Part shown: piece by piece, positions 47,451-60,300 of the stretch
Position numbering within the stretch: the first letter of the stretch is position 1
How the letters are laid out: every line of letters begins with the position of its first letter
Notes under the pieces: generated by a model
What the model was told of the DNA's origin: nothing
Databases searched by the model: none
Seen by the model: only the letters and a program-made list of their open reading frames with translations
Translations under genes and position numbers: made by a program
From: Grammothele lineata
Lineage: Eukaryota; Basidiomycota; Agaricomycetes; Polyporales; Polyporaceae
NCBI GenBank assembly: GCA_002150815.3
Contig: NDFF03000174.1
Location: 1-64,000, forward strand
DNA length: 64,000 bases
Direction of reading: 5' to 3'

Positions 47451-49137
47451 GCCGCTGCCCGACGAACGTCCACGTCAAAGTGTTGCCAATCTCATCGGAC
47501 GTTTTGAACAGCAGAACAAGAGACAGTCTGCTGTCGGGCTCCCACCGCGTTCGTCGAGCGTCACGTCGCAGCATACCGGAGATGCGGCGAAGGAGGAGCT
47601 GAAGGAGAAGCGGGAATGGCCGCCAAAGCCCAAGCCCCCGATAGTTGCGTCCGCGTTCGAGACGAAGAGTGCGTTTGAGACACCGAGCGAGTTCAAAGCC
47701 AAATCACCGGAGCCTCCCGCTCCTGCCCCTGCGCCAGAACCAGCCCCTGCACCTGTAGTCGCCCCGGAACCTGTGGAGAAGCCGATCTCGCCAGTGACGT
47801 CTCATAAGGTTCTTTCTCCGGAGCCCCCGTCGTCACCTCCGAAGAAGTCTGCGCCGGCCAGCAAGCCTGCGGCGTCGGCGGGTCGACCACCCACGGTCAC
47901 CGCGCGCACTCCCGCGACTCCGTCGAAGACGCGGGAAAGTAGACCCAGTACGACGAGCACAAAGCCACCTTCGCGCACACCAGCAAAGTCTCCCCCTTCG
48001 TCGTTCCACCCGGGCATGTCCACGTCCTCTATCAAGGCTCCGAGTTTGCCGAAGTCTACACCCTCACGGTCTCGGCCATCCTCACGCGCGTCGGTCACGC
48101 CATCGCGTCCAAAGACGCCGTCCAGCGTAAGGCCGAAGACGCCATCTAGCACCCGGCCTAAGACACCGTCCAGTTCCCGTCCCAAGACTCCTTCCGCGTC
48201 GACGACCACGTCCCCGAGGCCGCCAAAGCCTGGTTCTGGGCTTTTCGCGCCGACTGCGGCGTCCCTCGCCCGCGCGAAAGGAGGTGACTCTGGCCCCGCG
48301 GTTCCCACTCGGAAGCAGACGGCGTCGAAGGAAACGCTAGAGCGCCTGAGCAAGCCCACCGCGGCGAGCCTTTCCAAGGCGCGTGCACCAACTTTGCCTC
48401 CTGCGCCAGCGAAGAGTACCCGTTCCGCTGTACCTGCGACACGAGGTGGCGCTCCGGTCAAGCCGCGCGTCGGAGCCACGGTGATGAAGGGAAAAGACGT
48501 CAAACCCAAGGTTGCCCCTGTGTCCAAGGCTGCCGCTGCTACTACAGTCGCCGTGGCCGCGGCTGCTGCCGTAGAGGTGTCGAAGGACGAGCATGAGGAG
48601 CATGAAGTTGAAACGGACGAAGTTCACGAGACTGGAGGCGACGAGCAGGAGGTTGTGGACGAGCCAGAGCATCATGAAGAGCCGGAAGAAATGGCGGCGG
48701 GCGAAGCTCACGTAGAAGAGCATCATGATGTCGCGCACGAGGAGCTTGAACACACTCCTGAGCCAGAGATGGTTGCGGAGCCCGAAGAGCCCGAACTGCA
48801 TGAAGAGCTGATCCAACATGACGAGGAAACATATATCCACAATGAAGAGAGTGCCGACGCTCACCCTATACCCTCTACCGAAGAGACGGAACCGGAGCCA
48901 GAGGTCGAAGCCGAAGTCGAGGTCGAGATCGAAGCCGAGCCTGAGGTCGCTCACAGCGAGTCGGACACACACGTCGATACCGAATCCGACACCGTTGCAG
49001 GTTCAGTTATTGCCGAGAAGACGGGCGATGACCTTGATGACATGGTCAAGTTCCTCGAGGCTGCCCCGGTCAAGGTGCACACGACGAGCATTGTCGACAT
49101 CCCTGACGAGGTTGCAGACATCCCCGATGAGGATTAG
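47451..49137 (+). CDS. Disordered repeat protein with KTPSS repeats and acidic tail (5' end unresolved)
   Basis: The large exon starts after the acceptor CTCTCCGCAG (phase 2) and runs 561 codons to a TAG at 49135-49137. Near its start is RQSVANLIGRFEQQNKR, the only segment that looks folded. It continues with a Pro/Ala-rich stretch, then a basic Ser/Thr/Pro domain with four tandem RPKTPSS/A units, then an Ala run (AAAATTVAVAAAAAV). A very acidic Glu/His/Val tail follows, ending KTGDDLDDMVKFLEAAP and two IPDE units. The charge switch from basic to acidic resembles microtubule-associated or cytoskeletal linker proteins, but I have no family name. No upstream exon giving phase 2 and a good ATG was found. 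Confidence 0.65.
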
Positions 49138-50088
49138 ATGTGTCGTTCGGCTCGGGGCCTCTGGCGGGGTAGCACGGATTCGTGGATGAGTCAGTTCGGT
49201 TTTCGGTAGAGGTTGGTAGCGGATGCACACGTTACTTCGCCTCTGGCCGTCGGTAGATTCAAATGGAAATGTATAATGGTTATCATCATGCTGCCCTCTC
49301 TCTTCGTTCCTTCTCCTCTCTTTCCGCCTCTCTGGTGCTCTCTATCTTATATTATTGACGTCGCTCGTGCTTTAGCTTACAGATATTCATACCCTCCCTA
49401 TCGTTCTCGATCGGCTCGCTCTCTGCTGTCCCTGCCCTGCTCCTGCCCTGTCCCTGACCTTACATATGTCTGATACGTACGCATACGTCGCACACCGTTG
49501 CTTTCCTTCACGCCTTCCTTACGAACAGTCTTACCTGTCTTGCGACAGTCTTCCTGAATTACCTTCGCTTGGATGCAGTAACCTACCTTACCGTAGCAGT
49601 ACTTCCGCTCGGGATCTCCAATGACTCCGAGATAGCCCTGGTCATAAGCAAATACATCCCAAATATCGCGCAGAAGGATTAACTTGTTAACAAGACGCGA
49701 TAGTGCAAAGCTCAACGCTTAGATGTCTCCTACAAGACCACGCTGAGGAAGCGCGACAAGGAGCGGCACAAAATTATGCCTAGGATGGTAAGGACGCTAG
49801 CCTAGTTGACCGACATGTCCATCACAGCCATATATTCCTCTAGAATAGTGTGTGAGCGTGGATGTCCGCCTTGGTGCTATGTTACCGCATACTGGCAAAG
49901 ACGACGGTATGGGGGCTTCAAGACTTGGACATTAGCGCTCCGACGTGCACCCCGGTGTGGATTCATTCGAAGGACGTCCCTCAACGCGGCAAAAAATACG
50001 TAGAAAGGCGATGATCATTGAGAGTCGTGAAGGTCTACACTTGCTCGTATAGTGATGCGCCGTAAGCCGTGAGCATTGAGACTCCGAA
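49138..50088. other. Convergent intergenic region
   Basis: About 950 nt between two stop codons. The left 300 nt are strongly C/T-rich. No recognisable gene is seen; the minus-strand frame at 49398-49715 has no family motifs. Confidence 0.35.
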
Positions 50089-51666
50089 CTAGTAATCCCC
50101 AAAGTCCCAACTATAGCACTCCTATGTATCATGAATGCTACTATCAGTATCCGCCTCTCCACTGTGTAGAGAACTATGATGAAAACATACCACACAGTCA
50201 TCCTCTGCCACCGCTTCGGGCACCTCGCGGCCGACATCAACTGCGGGCGGCCAAGGGCTGGCGAGGAGTTTCTCGATGACATTGACGATAGTGTGCGTGC
50301 GGATGTCAACCGACCAAGAGAGGTTTGAGACGGTGTCGTATACGATCGACCGACCAAGGTGGCACTTGCTCTCCATAGCGTACCCTCCTAGCGCACACGA
50401 GGAAAGCACGCCGTTGCAGGTTCCCATCGCGATGGGATCAGCGGTATGGTAGAGGTGCGTAATGTGTTGGACTTCCGGCTGGGGGAGCGGCCGGCGCGAG
50501 CATTAGTCGTTGAATCTAGCGTGTCGTGGGTCAACGTAAGGCTCACCGGTGAAGGGAGGTGGAGGCGGCCGGCAGCCATCTTCTCCCCTGGCGACTCGAT
50601 AGACACAGTAGGTACGCCAAATGTGACGCCAAGGAGTGAAGCAAGCGCTCCGCCGAGAGAATGTCCCGTCATCCATATGTTAGAGTTAGGGTATAGGTAA
50701 GTGAGATTGTTGTACAGATTCTGCGTCAAAAGGGTATCAGGCACAGCAGCACACGAAGACATAGTTTGCTCACAGTTCCTATAGGATAGAATAGGCTCTC
50801 TTCGACCAGCGCGTCCTCCAGACAGTCCTGATTACACTTCCACCCTCCGCGATAGCAGCCGCACACGGTTGTCCATGTCCAATCCACTCGTGCGCAACAG
50901 CAGCTGAAAAGAAGGTTATCATTGAACTTGTCTTTCTTCGCAGTAGGGCCACCTCCGCCAATAAACGCGGCAGATGTGCCCTTGATAGAGAGGACGACAG
51001 TCGAGTTGTCTGGAGTTGCGAAGACGTGCCCGCGGAATCCATCGTCGTCCGGCTCCCAGCCGAAAGGGTACCCCTGCAACAGGTGGTCAGTCGGTCCCGC
51101 TAAGGCACTCAAATGGCGTTTCGCGAAGCAAATCAGCTCAAAAAGAGTGCTGCTCTAGCTAATTCTCTTGGGGCGTACAAACGCCAATTCATGAATCCGT
51201 TGGGACTCACCACTGTCCAGTTATCACCCAAGTCATACCACCCCTGCTCTCCTGGCGCCAAGTACGCGTTGTTCGTCATCTTCGCCAACTCCAACAACGT
51301 TTCTCTATCCTCTACGTCCGGCCCGTCCACTTCTATCTCATCCCAATCGACTGCTTCCGTCTCCTGAAAGCGCATCGAGCGAGCGCGCGCGCGGTCGAAC
51401 GCGTCCATGTCGTTCGGGCGGTGCGCCTTAATCCGCCGCCGCTTGAGTGCATAGTTGATGTGTTCTCCGGCCGCAGTTAGCGCATGAATATCTGATGGTC
51501 GAACGTCGCTGAAAACGACGCGGGCGTCGGGGGAGACGGCGTGTAGATGGCGCAGCTCGAACTGCAGAGGCGCGGGCTGCGAGAGAGGCGCGGACGGGGT
51601 ATCGATGTCATGGAGAGAAGTAGCAAGAAGGGATGCAAGCCAGCTGATAACCGTCGAGAGCAACAT
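50089..51666 (-). CDS. ATG15: Autophagic body lipase ATG15 (class 3 lipase)
   Basis: Five exons (51666-51211, 51073-50774, 50720-50547, 50478-50191, 50121-50089) give 416 aa. The hydrophobic start (MLLSTVISWLASLLATSL) fits a signal anchor. Family blocks follow: LRHLHAVSPDARVVFSDV, GYPFGWEPDDDGFRGHVF, VVLSIKGTSAAFIGGGGPT, a Cys-rich loop (CCCARVDWTWTTVCGCY), and the nucleophile elbow WMTGHSLGGALASLLG (Ser is the nucleophile). The segment HTADPIAMGTCNG holds the next catalytic residues. The 11-codon last exon supplies the conserved DDCVECYSWDFGDY end. ATG15 degrades autophagic bodies and multivesicular body membranes inside the vacuole. All introns restore family motifs. Confidence 0.93.
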
Positions 51667-52209
51667 TGAGCGGGATGAGCATAATACTCACGAATTGCGC
51701 GAAGAGAGGGACGGTGGCTGAACCAGAGGCGCAACGCGGGCCCGAGTCGCTTCCCGCCGTTCCCAAAGCGAGCGGCCCACCGGCCCGTGCTACAGCAAAG
51801 TTTCCAATAAAGGGACTACTGCGGGCGAACATGACACACGCACGCATTCCATGACAAGGTTCAAATAAATATCTACGATGATTGGAACGAACGAAAATCC
51901 ACTATTCAGAGACTATGGCTGTTGTACAGAGGAATTGAATGAAGGACATATATCTATCGTCTACGTAGCAAACAGTGACTGCCGCTGACGAACAGTCAAG
52001 GCGATCGGAACGGCTGTGACTACAGGAGGTCATTAGGGGGGGAAGGTAAAGGAAGGCAGAACATATCCATAACGGAGCTCTATCACTGCATCTACGTATG
52101 CCGAATTACGTGCAAGGTGCACAAGAAGTAATCCAGTAGACGTCTAGACAAACGGCAGACAGAATGGGCCAAAGGGTGGTCAGGCCTGGCAGACAAGAAC
52201 ACAGCGAGG
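51667..52209. other. Intergenic between ATG15 start and trehalase stop
   Basis: About 540 nt. A short minus-strand frame (51847-51608) overlaps the ATG15 start region but is out of phase with it. I see no separate gene. Confidence 0.35.
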
Positions 52210-55200
52210 TCAATGCAAAGATTGAGTCTCGGGAACGTCTGTTGGCGACGTGACCATGGGCTCCATAGCAGGCGACGCGAGCCTTAGGCTGTCCATCGCA
52301 AGCCCAAGAGGGTCGTTCGATGCAGCCGCGTACGCCTGTTGTATCTGCTGCTGGTTGGCGTAGCTGCCGAAGAACACTTCGGGGCTCGTGCATGCAGATA
52401 CAGCACGACGCATGCCGGTGGATAGGTATGTCAGACCGACTTGATATGCAGCTGGTACATGCGCGTGAGCGATGACGATGACGACCGGCCAGAATGCGCT
52501 TACCGTTCATCCAACCGAAACCTTCCCTTGGTACCATCTTAAAGTCAACACCTTGGTTACCATACTCAGCATCGACCAGGTGTGAGAGCCTGACAGCGTC
52601 GAACTTCTCCGGGACGACACCGTTGAAGTCAACAAACGCCGTTGTCATCCTACGCAAGGCCGTCAGAACATAGCTAAGGGACGAAGAGTAATGGCGCGTA
52701 CATGTACAACCATCGGTACGCCAAGCGCTGGGCATCCTCGAGGTACCCATATCGCTCAAGACCCACCCAAGCCATGATCTGGTGTGGAGGCCATGCATAG
52801 CTGCGGAATGAGCAATATCAGCCATGAGTCCCGCCAAGATAGCGTGAATGCGTACGGGTAGTCCCACTGACGGTTCGGACGGTCCAAAGAAATCTTACCC
52901 CTTGACTCTTCAGTTCCGGAGACGAGTCCGCCGATCACCTCAAACTTCTTGAGCGAATTCGAACTAGAGCGGCGTTAGGACAGAGCAACCGAACGAGGTT
53001 AAAAACTTACATGAGCTTCCAGCATTGCTCCTCGCTTGCGCAGCCCGCCCAAAGCGTCCAGAACGCCGTGACACTCTCATACAAGCTCTGCTTCTCCTGG
53101 GCGGTGTCGTAGTCGAAGTACAACGACTTGCTCTCGTTCCAGCAGTACTTGTCGATGATGCCCTTACGCCATTCTGCGCGAAGGAACCACTCCTCGCTCT
53201 TCTGCGCACCCCCCTTCGAACTTCGCCAGCGCGCCTTGTCCGCATACGCCTCAACGCTGGGCGGGAACGGAGTGAGCGGGAAGTCCTCTTCGAGCTCGAG
53301 CTCGTCGTCGAACACCTCGCGGATGGCTGTCCCGATGTCGACCTCGTACTTGTACAACAGCGCCTGGAGGTCGATCGTGCCCAAATTTGCACACCGCTTC
53401 TCGAAGCGGTACGTCGTGTCGTGGCCTGACTCGCGCACCGCGCGGTCGTGCAGGAAGTACTCGTCGAGGTCAGGCTCCTTGATCGTCCCGTCGTTGTACC
53501 GCTCGCTGAACTCGAGTACGGAGAGCCCGTGCTTGGCTGCGTATGGCTCAAGGATGTGCGTAAAGTGAGTCGCCTCTGTCTCAGGAGGGATACCCAGTCC
53601 GTCGGGGCGGAAGCGCGACAGACCGGTCTTGGGGTCCATGCGCGGCTCTGCAACCCAAATGGTGTGGTACTCCTTGATCGCAGCCTGAATGGCGCGCTTG
53701 AGCCATGCGCGATTTTCCTCCATGTCAGAGCGATCGAGCTGGTTATAAATCTGGAGTGCCATGTCGGTGAGGAACGGCGGCTGCGTGCGGCAGAGATAAT
53801 AGCTCCGAGAGCCGTTCAAAATCTTGCCATAGTGCTTGATCTCGAAGATGAAATGGTCGACCATGCCCTTGGCCATGTTCACATAACCGTCCACGAGGAG
53901 ACCGAGGGAGATGAAGTACGAGTCCCAGTTGTATAGCTGACGATGATCTTAGTATGACGTCATCGAAATTACAGTACGAACGAACCTCGTTAAAGCGAGC
54001 ACCTGGGACGATGAACGGAATGCCCTTGAGGGTAGTCCCACCCTTAGGGTCGCTGATCTCATGCATAGCGAGAGCCAAGATACCCGGCTTGCCGTTCAGG
54101 CTCTTGACAAATTGCGGGTCGTCAGGCTTCGGTGGCAAAACCTGCACATCCAGGTTCAAATGCGGCTTGTCCTGCGCAACCTTGCGGTAGTACTCTGCCA
54201 TCTTGGGTTCACCGTGGGGCACGTAGATGCGGGGGTTAATACGGCCGGTACGGTTCTTTGGGTCGGCGCAGATAATCTCGAGACCGTCACCATCAATCCT
54301 ACGGGTTAGGGCGTTCCAGAATGAATTCTTAATCATTCGTGAAAGACGGTCCACGGGGTTCTCGGTGAGACGCGCCTCGTCGAGCACGATGCGCTTGCGC
54401 CCATGGTCGCGGGCGAGTGCTAGCTCCTGCAGAAGATTCGAGAGCATATACGTGCCCTGTAAACCACTGGAATTAGCTCACTCATCTCGAGAATTTCATC
54501 GGTGCGGACTGTGGGATGGAACAGGGTGTGGGGAATACACAGATATTTCATCAAGGGAGTAACGCGTCAATCACATGGGATTGACTTCCCCACAGCGCAG
54601 CCCCGCCGCAGTTCGCATAATTGACGTTTCGGGACGCAAAACTGAATGGACGGTGCGGGGGCGCGGGGTAACACACCCTGCGACTTCGACGTCTTCGACA
54701 TGGGGACAGTGGCACCACGAGGGACCAAGAATGGCTGGGCACTCACGCGGATGTCAAAGCTCTTGAAACCGTTGCTCGTCGCGGTGCCAAGAGCCATCAA
54801 CTTCGGGCCGGCATCCGTGACGGAGATCTGGAAGTCGCCATCGGTGTCCTCCTGCTCGAGCACCACACGAATAGTCTCCTCGACGTCAATCAGGAAGCGG
54901 CGGGGGGCAGAGCTCTTCTCATCATGGGACATGCGCCGAGCACGCTGGTGGGTCGCATCCTGGAACGCTGGGGGTCGCTTGGGGTTGTAGCCGTGGGCAA
55001 ATGACTAGTGGGGAGTCAAGGACGATGGGCACAGGTCAGTTTATAGACAAAGAGAGCGTCATCGACAATGGTGTGACGTACAGCGCTATACGTCCGTGCG
55101 CGACTGAAGCGCTCCTCGCCGCCGTAGTATGCGCTGGCTTCGCCGTGGACGGCACTGTGGCTCTCGTCTACGAAGTTCACCCCGGTTGGGTGGGCAAGGG

Positions 55201-55210
55201 TGGGTGCCAT
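52210..55210 (-). CDS. NTH1: Neutral trehalase (GH37)
   Basis: Eight exons (55210-55082, 55004-54747, 54456-53986, 53936-53011, 52963-52856, 52800-52702, 52649-52504, 52451-52210) give 792 aa. The regulatory N-terminus has RARRMSHDE, a PKA-type RRxS site, and a calcium-binding-like [14 protein letters not shown]37 signatures are present: [16 protein letters not shown] (signature 1, formed across intron 3) and QWDYPYAWPPHQ (signature 2, formed across intron 5). The enzyme hydrolyses cytosolic trehalose to glucose. In yeast it is switched on by PKA phosphorylation, 14-3-3 and calcium. Length is close to yeast Nth1 (751 aa). Intron 2 is long (290 nt). Start at ATG 55210; a second ATG lies nine nt upstream. 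Confidence 0.95.
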
Positions 55211-57306
55211 GAGGAGCAATTACTGGGAGATGTTTGTAGCAGAGTCTAGGAGTCGGAGACCAGACAAACGACAAGGGAAGAAGACTTGGGAGGCGTATAA
55301 GGATAAAGGGGATTGCTGACCGGTGGTGGAGGGAGGAAGAGAGCCGGGGTTGGCGAACGCGAGCGACGGTGATGCAAATGTAGTGGCGATCGAAGCGCTT
55401 GCCGACCGCCTTCGAGCTCCGAGTCCTTCTCTTTGGCGGCTACTCTTTGCTCCTTCCTCGCTGTTCAATCCTTCAAGCTCGTCGTCAACGTCAACTGTGG
55501 CGAGCAACGGGCCATTTACACTCTCGCCCGACTCATTTCTTATACGCGCTCTGCGCGCGCTCCCCACGTATCTCAGCTGACCACCGAAACAGTTACGGCA
55601 CCTTGGCAGATTGAGCGTCGTTCACTGTGCCACGCTCTGGTCCTCGCACGACAGCCAACCAATTCTCAGAATCTTGTCATGCCGCCAGGGCGCGGCGACC
55701 ACATCTTTTCCTCTCCGGGTCTTCCCCACACTTCCCACAGACGCGCCCCCACACGACGAGGGGCGCGATACCGAATTTAGGTCGCCACCATCCACTGGCC
55801 TCGTACCTACCTTCCACACCGGTGTATCCCCGACATGTCCTTCTCCCAGGCTCAACTCCGAAACGTCTGCTGAGCGTATGAAATGCGAGGGACATGGCTA
55901 TGATCCGGCATGACATGTCTGCGGCGACAAACGTCGGGCCCGGTACCTGTACCCCCCTCTATTGCCGAGCCGACTACTTCGCAAGAACGTGTCAGATATC
56001 TATGTCATGGTGGGTCTGTGACTACGCTTGTGCTCGTGATTGATGAGACATAAGGTATGAGAACCTATGAAAGACCGTAGGTAAGCAGGGCAGCGACCCG
56101 ACGTCGTATCTACAGCATTCTTTACCCGAGACCCTCCGGGACTCGAACAGCCAGTATTCTCGTACATCCTACGTACATAAATCGTGGGCGCCACGTTTAC
56201 GGAGCTTATGTTGCCGGCGGCGATAGATTGTGTACATATTCCCATGGATCGACATCATAGACCGGCGGCTGGCTTACAACCTCTTCTGACCGGTACGTAC
56301 TTCGCGAAACCAACGACGGCAGACCGCTTTTTAGCTCGCTACTTGACTAGCTTCTCGTCCCACTCGCGGACCTAGTAATCTAGACCGTCTGTGAGGCCAC
56401 GAGCTGGATTTTCATATCCCGTGGATCATTTTGCAATATTTACTTCCTGAGACGGAATGCAGCACGTCGATCTTCGAATGTTTGGATATTATACAGAGCC
56501 CTCTGCCCTCGAGATTCTATTCACGAAGATGTGCGCTTTCTCGAAGGCCGATTGCTTCACCGCTCGGGCGGGAGCTGGGATATTGACGTGATACATGCTC
56601 TACTTGCGTGCTCATGTTTGCACCGAGGGGTCTGGATGCGAAGACCGAATAAGCTCATCGGGAGCTACTTGGCCGTTCATATCCATTGTGATCAGTAGGT
56701 CTAGTCCCGTCGATATGAAACGTGGCTAACTAGGACTGTATATCTTGACGTCAAGACAGCTCCTCGCTGCCGTCACGCCGGCTGTATCAGATCCGCCTCG
56801 TTGTGAGTGCGTTGCGTGCGTTAGCGGTGGCCGAACATCCGTCCTTGGAAAGCCGTATAGCGTGCCCAAACAGGGCGAGGGACGATCGAAACGTTTGGCT
56901 GGAGATTAGCTATAACCTTTGATTATGTATTCGGTACATAAACAATCACGGTGCCATCGAAACTGATACGGGGGTTTAGACTCAGAGACGAGACCGCATG
57001 TCTGGGACTGTGCTCGGGTCACGGTGCGTGCCAGATTGGCACGAGAACGTGTGGGCCGCATAGAGACCGCCTAGAACGTTCACGGCGCAAGAGGGAGCAA
57101 TTGGCCGGCCTCATGGGAAGCCCATCTATTGGCCTGCAGAGGTCCTGATGTCCACTAATCTCGCCTCGCAGCCAGCCCCGTGCGACCCGCCCGGCGCGCG
57201 CAGACAAAATATACCGTTCCTCGTCGCTTAACGCGATGTGCTCCTTCCTAAGGACCCCCACCTCCTCGCTTGTGCCGTCATCGCCAGCGTCGGACCCCCG
57301 AGCGCA
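55211..57306. other. 2.1-kb divergent region (trehalase / ABC transporter)
   Basis: No recognisable gene. The trehalase-proximal part is C/T-rich with a few isolated AGGGG/CCCCT pentamers, too common to call stress elements. A tRNA B-box-like GTTCGAGTCCC on the minus strand near 56140-56150 has no matching arms. Confidence 0.4.
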
Positions 57307-60300
57307 ATGAGCTCGACCCTCCGCGTGGTCGCGCAACATGCACCGGACTACATTCGGGCGTCGAGGTCCTCAAGTCGCTCCACCGTCGCCCACCCCGGGT
57401 CTCTCGCCGACATCCTCCAGAACCCCTACTTCGAACTCGTGCTTACGACCGTTCTCCCCGCGGTCGCCATCCTCCTCGCGCTCATTGCGGACGTCCTTTC
57501 GCGACTCCCCTACCCCCTCGCCGTCCGACGCGCCGCCCGCACGCTCTCGAGCCCGTTCCGCGACTTCTTTACGCTCTCCGATGTCGAAGCGCCCACCTCA
57601 GCTCCGCTCCACGGAGCCCCATGGAAAGCGCGCGTCCTCGTCCTCGGATCCGTCCTCCAGAGCATCGGATGGCTCGCGGTGCTCGCGTATAGGGAGGAGG
57701 TCCAGGACTGGCGTGGCACGATGCAGGCGGGGGTTGTCTTCTTGGCCTGGGTGCGTTCCAGACAGTGTTCATCAGTGGTCAGACGCCGTGCTGACGGACA
57801 GCGGAAATGTGGACGCAGACCTACGCCCTCGCGCGAGTCCTCGCGCGCCCGCCAGTGACGCCGCCGTACCTGCTGCTATGTTTTTATGTGACTTGTGTGG
57901 CCGCGGCGCTTCACAACATTGCGCTTGACCTTTTGGGGGAAGGTAGGAACAGCGTGCGCTATGGCTGGCTCGTTCTGCATGGGCTGCAGCTTGCGGCGGT
58001 GAGTCCCCTCGTATGGGTCGCCGGAACATACCCCCTCCGCGCCGTATGGCCTGGCCCAAATGTCGCAACGCGGTCAGACGTAGGTGCTTGTCTGCCTTGC
58101 GCTGCGCCGATGTATCATGTGATTTTCTGCTCTACAGCCTCCATCCAACAAATTCACGATGCCGGAGGATAGCGCCAACTTCTGGAGCTGGTCAACGTTT
58201 TCCTTTGTGGAGCCTCTGTTCAAGGTCTCAAATTCACGAACTGTCAACGACGAGGACGTGTGGACACTATCCCCGTTCTTCACGCACAAAAATATATTCG
58301 TCAAATATCTACAATATGTTTCGGAGTGAGTTTTGATAGCATATAATCAGTCTATTCCCGCTGACACGGAGTTCTAGCTACCCGAAACACTCCCTATTGC
58401 GCTATCTAGTAGTTTCGAGTTCGCTCGACTTAATAATCGACATCCTTCTGAATACCTGGAGTGCGGTCGTTGGTGCGTCTAGCTTGTCACCTGACGAGCC
58501 ACACCTGTGCTGACAATTACCTCCTAGGTTTTGTCCCGCCCTACGCTCTTCAGCGCATTCTAACCGCTTTGTCCGATCCGTCTCCCAACGCAAAGCAATC
58601 TGCATACTTTTTTGCACTCGTCGCGTTCCTAGCCAACCTTTCTTTCGCCCAGGTCGACGTCAATAGAGGTTGGTTCACACGGCGTTGTTACGAGCGGACC
58701 AGAGGGCAGCTCTTTTGCGCCCTTCACTACAAGTCAGTATTTAGGCATGGTAACCGAACTGCCACTGACTACTACACCTAGGGCTTTGAAAAGACGCGAT
58801 GTCAGCGGCAAAACGGCGACCAATACTGTCAAAGACGACTCTGCGGAAGATAATGAAAATAGCGCCGATCTCGGGAGGATTGTCAATCTCATGCAGTAAG
58901 CCTCTCCGCCCCTTCAATGTGAATCGACTGATTCTCGGAGGACAGGAACGACGCATATGCGGTGGCCAACAGGTTCTGGCAGTTCTCCAGTTTCTTCTTG
59001 GCTCCCATCCGCTTAGCCATTGCCCTCATCTATCTGTATCGGTGAGCATTCTGTCTGCACTTGTCCAGCAGGCCAGTAACTCATATATTTCCGTTTCCAT
59101 AGGCTTCTTGGCTGGAGTGCACTCACCGCCGTTGCGGTCACCGTCCTGGTATATTTGCTCAACTACCCCTTGGGCAAATACGACGTCTACGTGCGTGACG
59201 ATATCCCATCGCGCTACAAGCCACGAAACTCAAGGGCCTGCCCCGACCGTAGCTCATGCGTCAAAGTTACAAGGCCGCCGACCGGCGAATGAACACAGTC
59301 AACGAGCTGTTCCAGAATATCCGATTCCTCAAATTTTACGGATGGGGTGAGCTTTCCAGAATCACGTCGGAGCTTTGAAATTTGCTCAACAGTGTGGTTC
59401 CATGCGCTAGAATTCCGCTGGAGCGACCGCGTCCGACAGGCTCGTGAAGACGAGCTCAGATGGCGCGTCAAGGCTAACATCGTCGACGTACTGATCACAT
59501 TCGTCTGGCATTGGATGCCCTCTGGCACCGCGTTGGCGGTCTTTATCTCCTACACGATATTTGCCGGGCACTATCTTACGGTCGCGACGGCATTCACGGC
59601 TACGGCGCTTTTTTCATACCTACAAGGTCCCATGCTGGAGCTTCCCGGACAGATCTTCGCGATGCTCCACGGTAAGTCCCTTTATTCCGCGTTCATCGGG
59701 AGTGCAGACGCTCAAGCAGAAGCGCCGTCTAGCGTGGGTCAGCATGCAGCGCATCCAGAAGTTCCTCGCCGAGCCCGAGGTGCCCGACTGGGCGACCTCT
59801 CTCAAAAGGGATCTAACAGACCCATCGCTGAACGAGGCAGAAATAGGGTTCGACGATGCCGCCTTCGAGTGGGACATTGCCCCGAACGAGCAGCCGGCGC
59901 GGTTTGCGTTAGGTCCCCTTAACCTTCGTTTCCCCTCTGGGAAGCTGTCACTGGTCAGCGGACCTACTGGATCGGGGAAGAGCGCGCTCCTCGTAGCGTT
60001 ACTTGGGGGTACGTCTATCCCATATCCGGAATGCGCCAATGTAGCTCAACACCAGTTAATTAGAAATGCACTGCACATCTGGCCGTGTGGTTCTGAATAA
60101 GGCTGGCCACCGCGTCGCGTACTGTGCTCAGAACCCATGGCTCGAGCATGCCACCATACGAGACAACATAATCTTTGGGGCCGGCTATGGATATGACGAG
60201 GAGCGCTATCACGCCGTTGTGGAGGCGTGCGCTCTGGCGAAGGATTTCGAGATTTTCGCGGCGGGGGATATGACCGGCATGTCGTCGTGCGGAAAGCCCA

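Noticed and set aside
47802..48527. 241-aa antisense frame opposite the KTPSS-repeat protein
   Set aside because: Low-complexity Gly/Asp/Val translation mirrors the Pro/Ser-rich sense strand; no family motifs or splice context.
56130..56215. Possible tRNA gene on the minus strand
   Set aside because: A B-box-like GTTCGAGTCCC exists, but the T stem does not pair and no acceptor or anticodon arm can be drawn.
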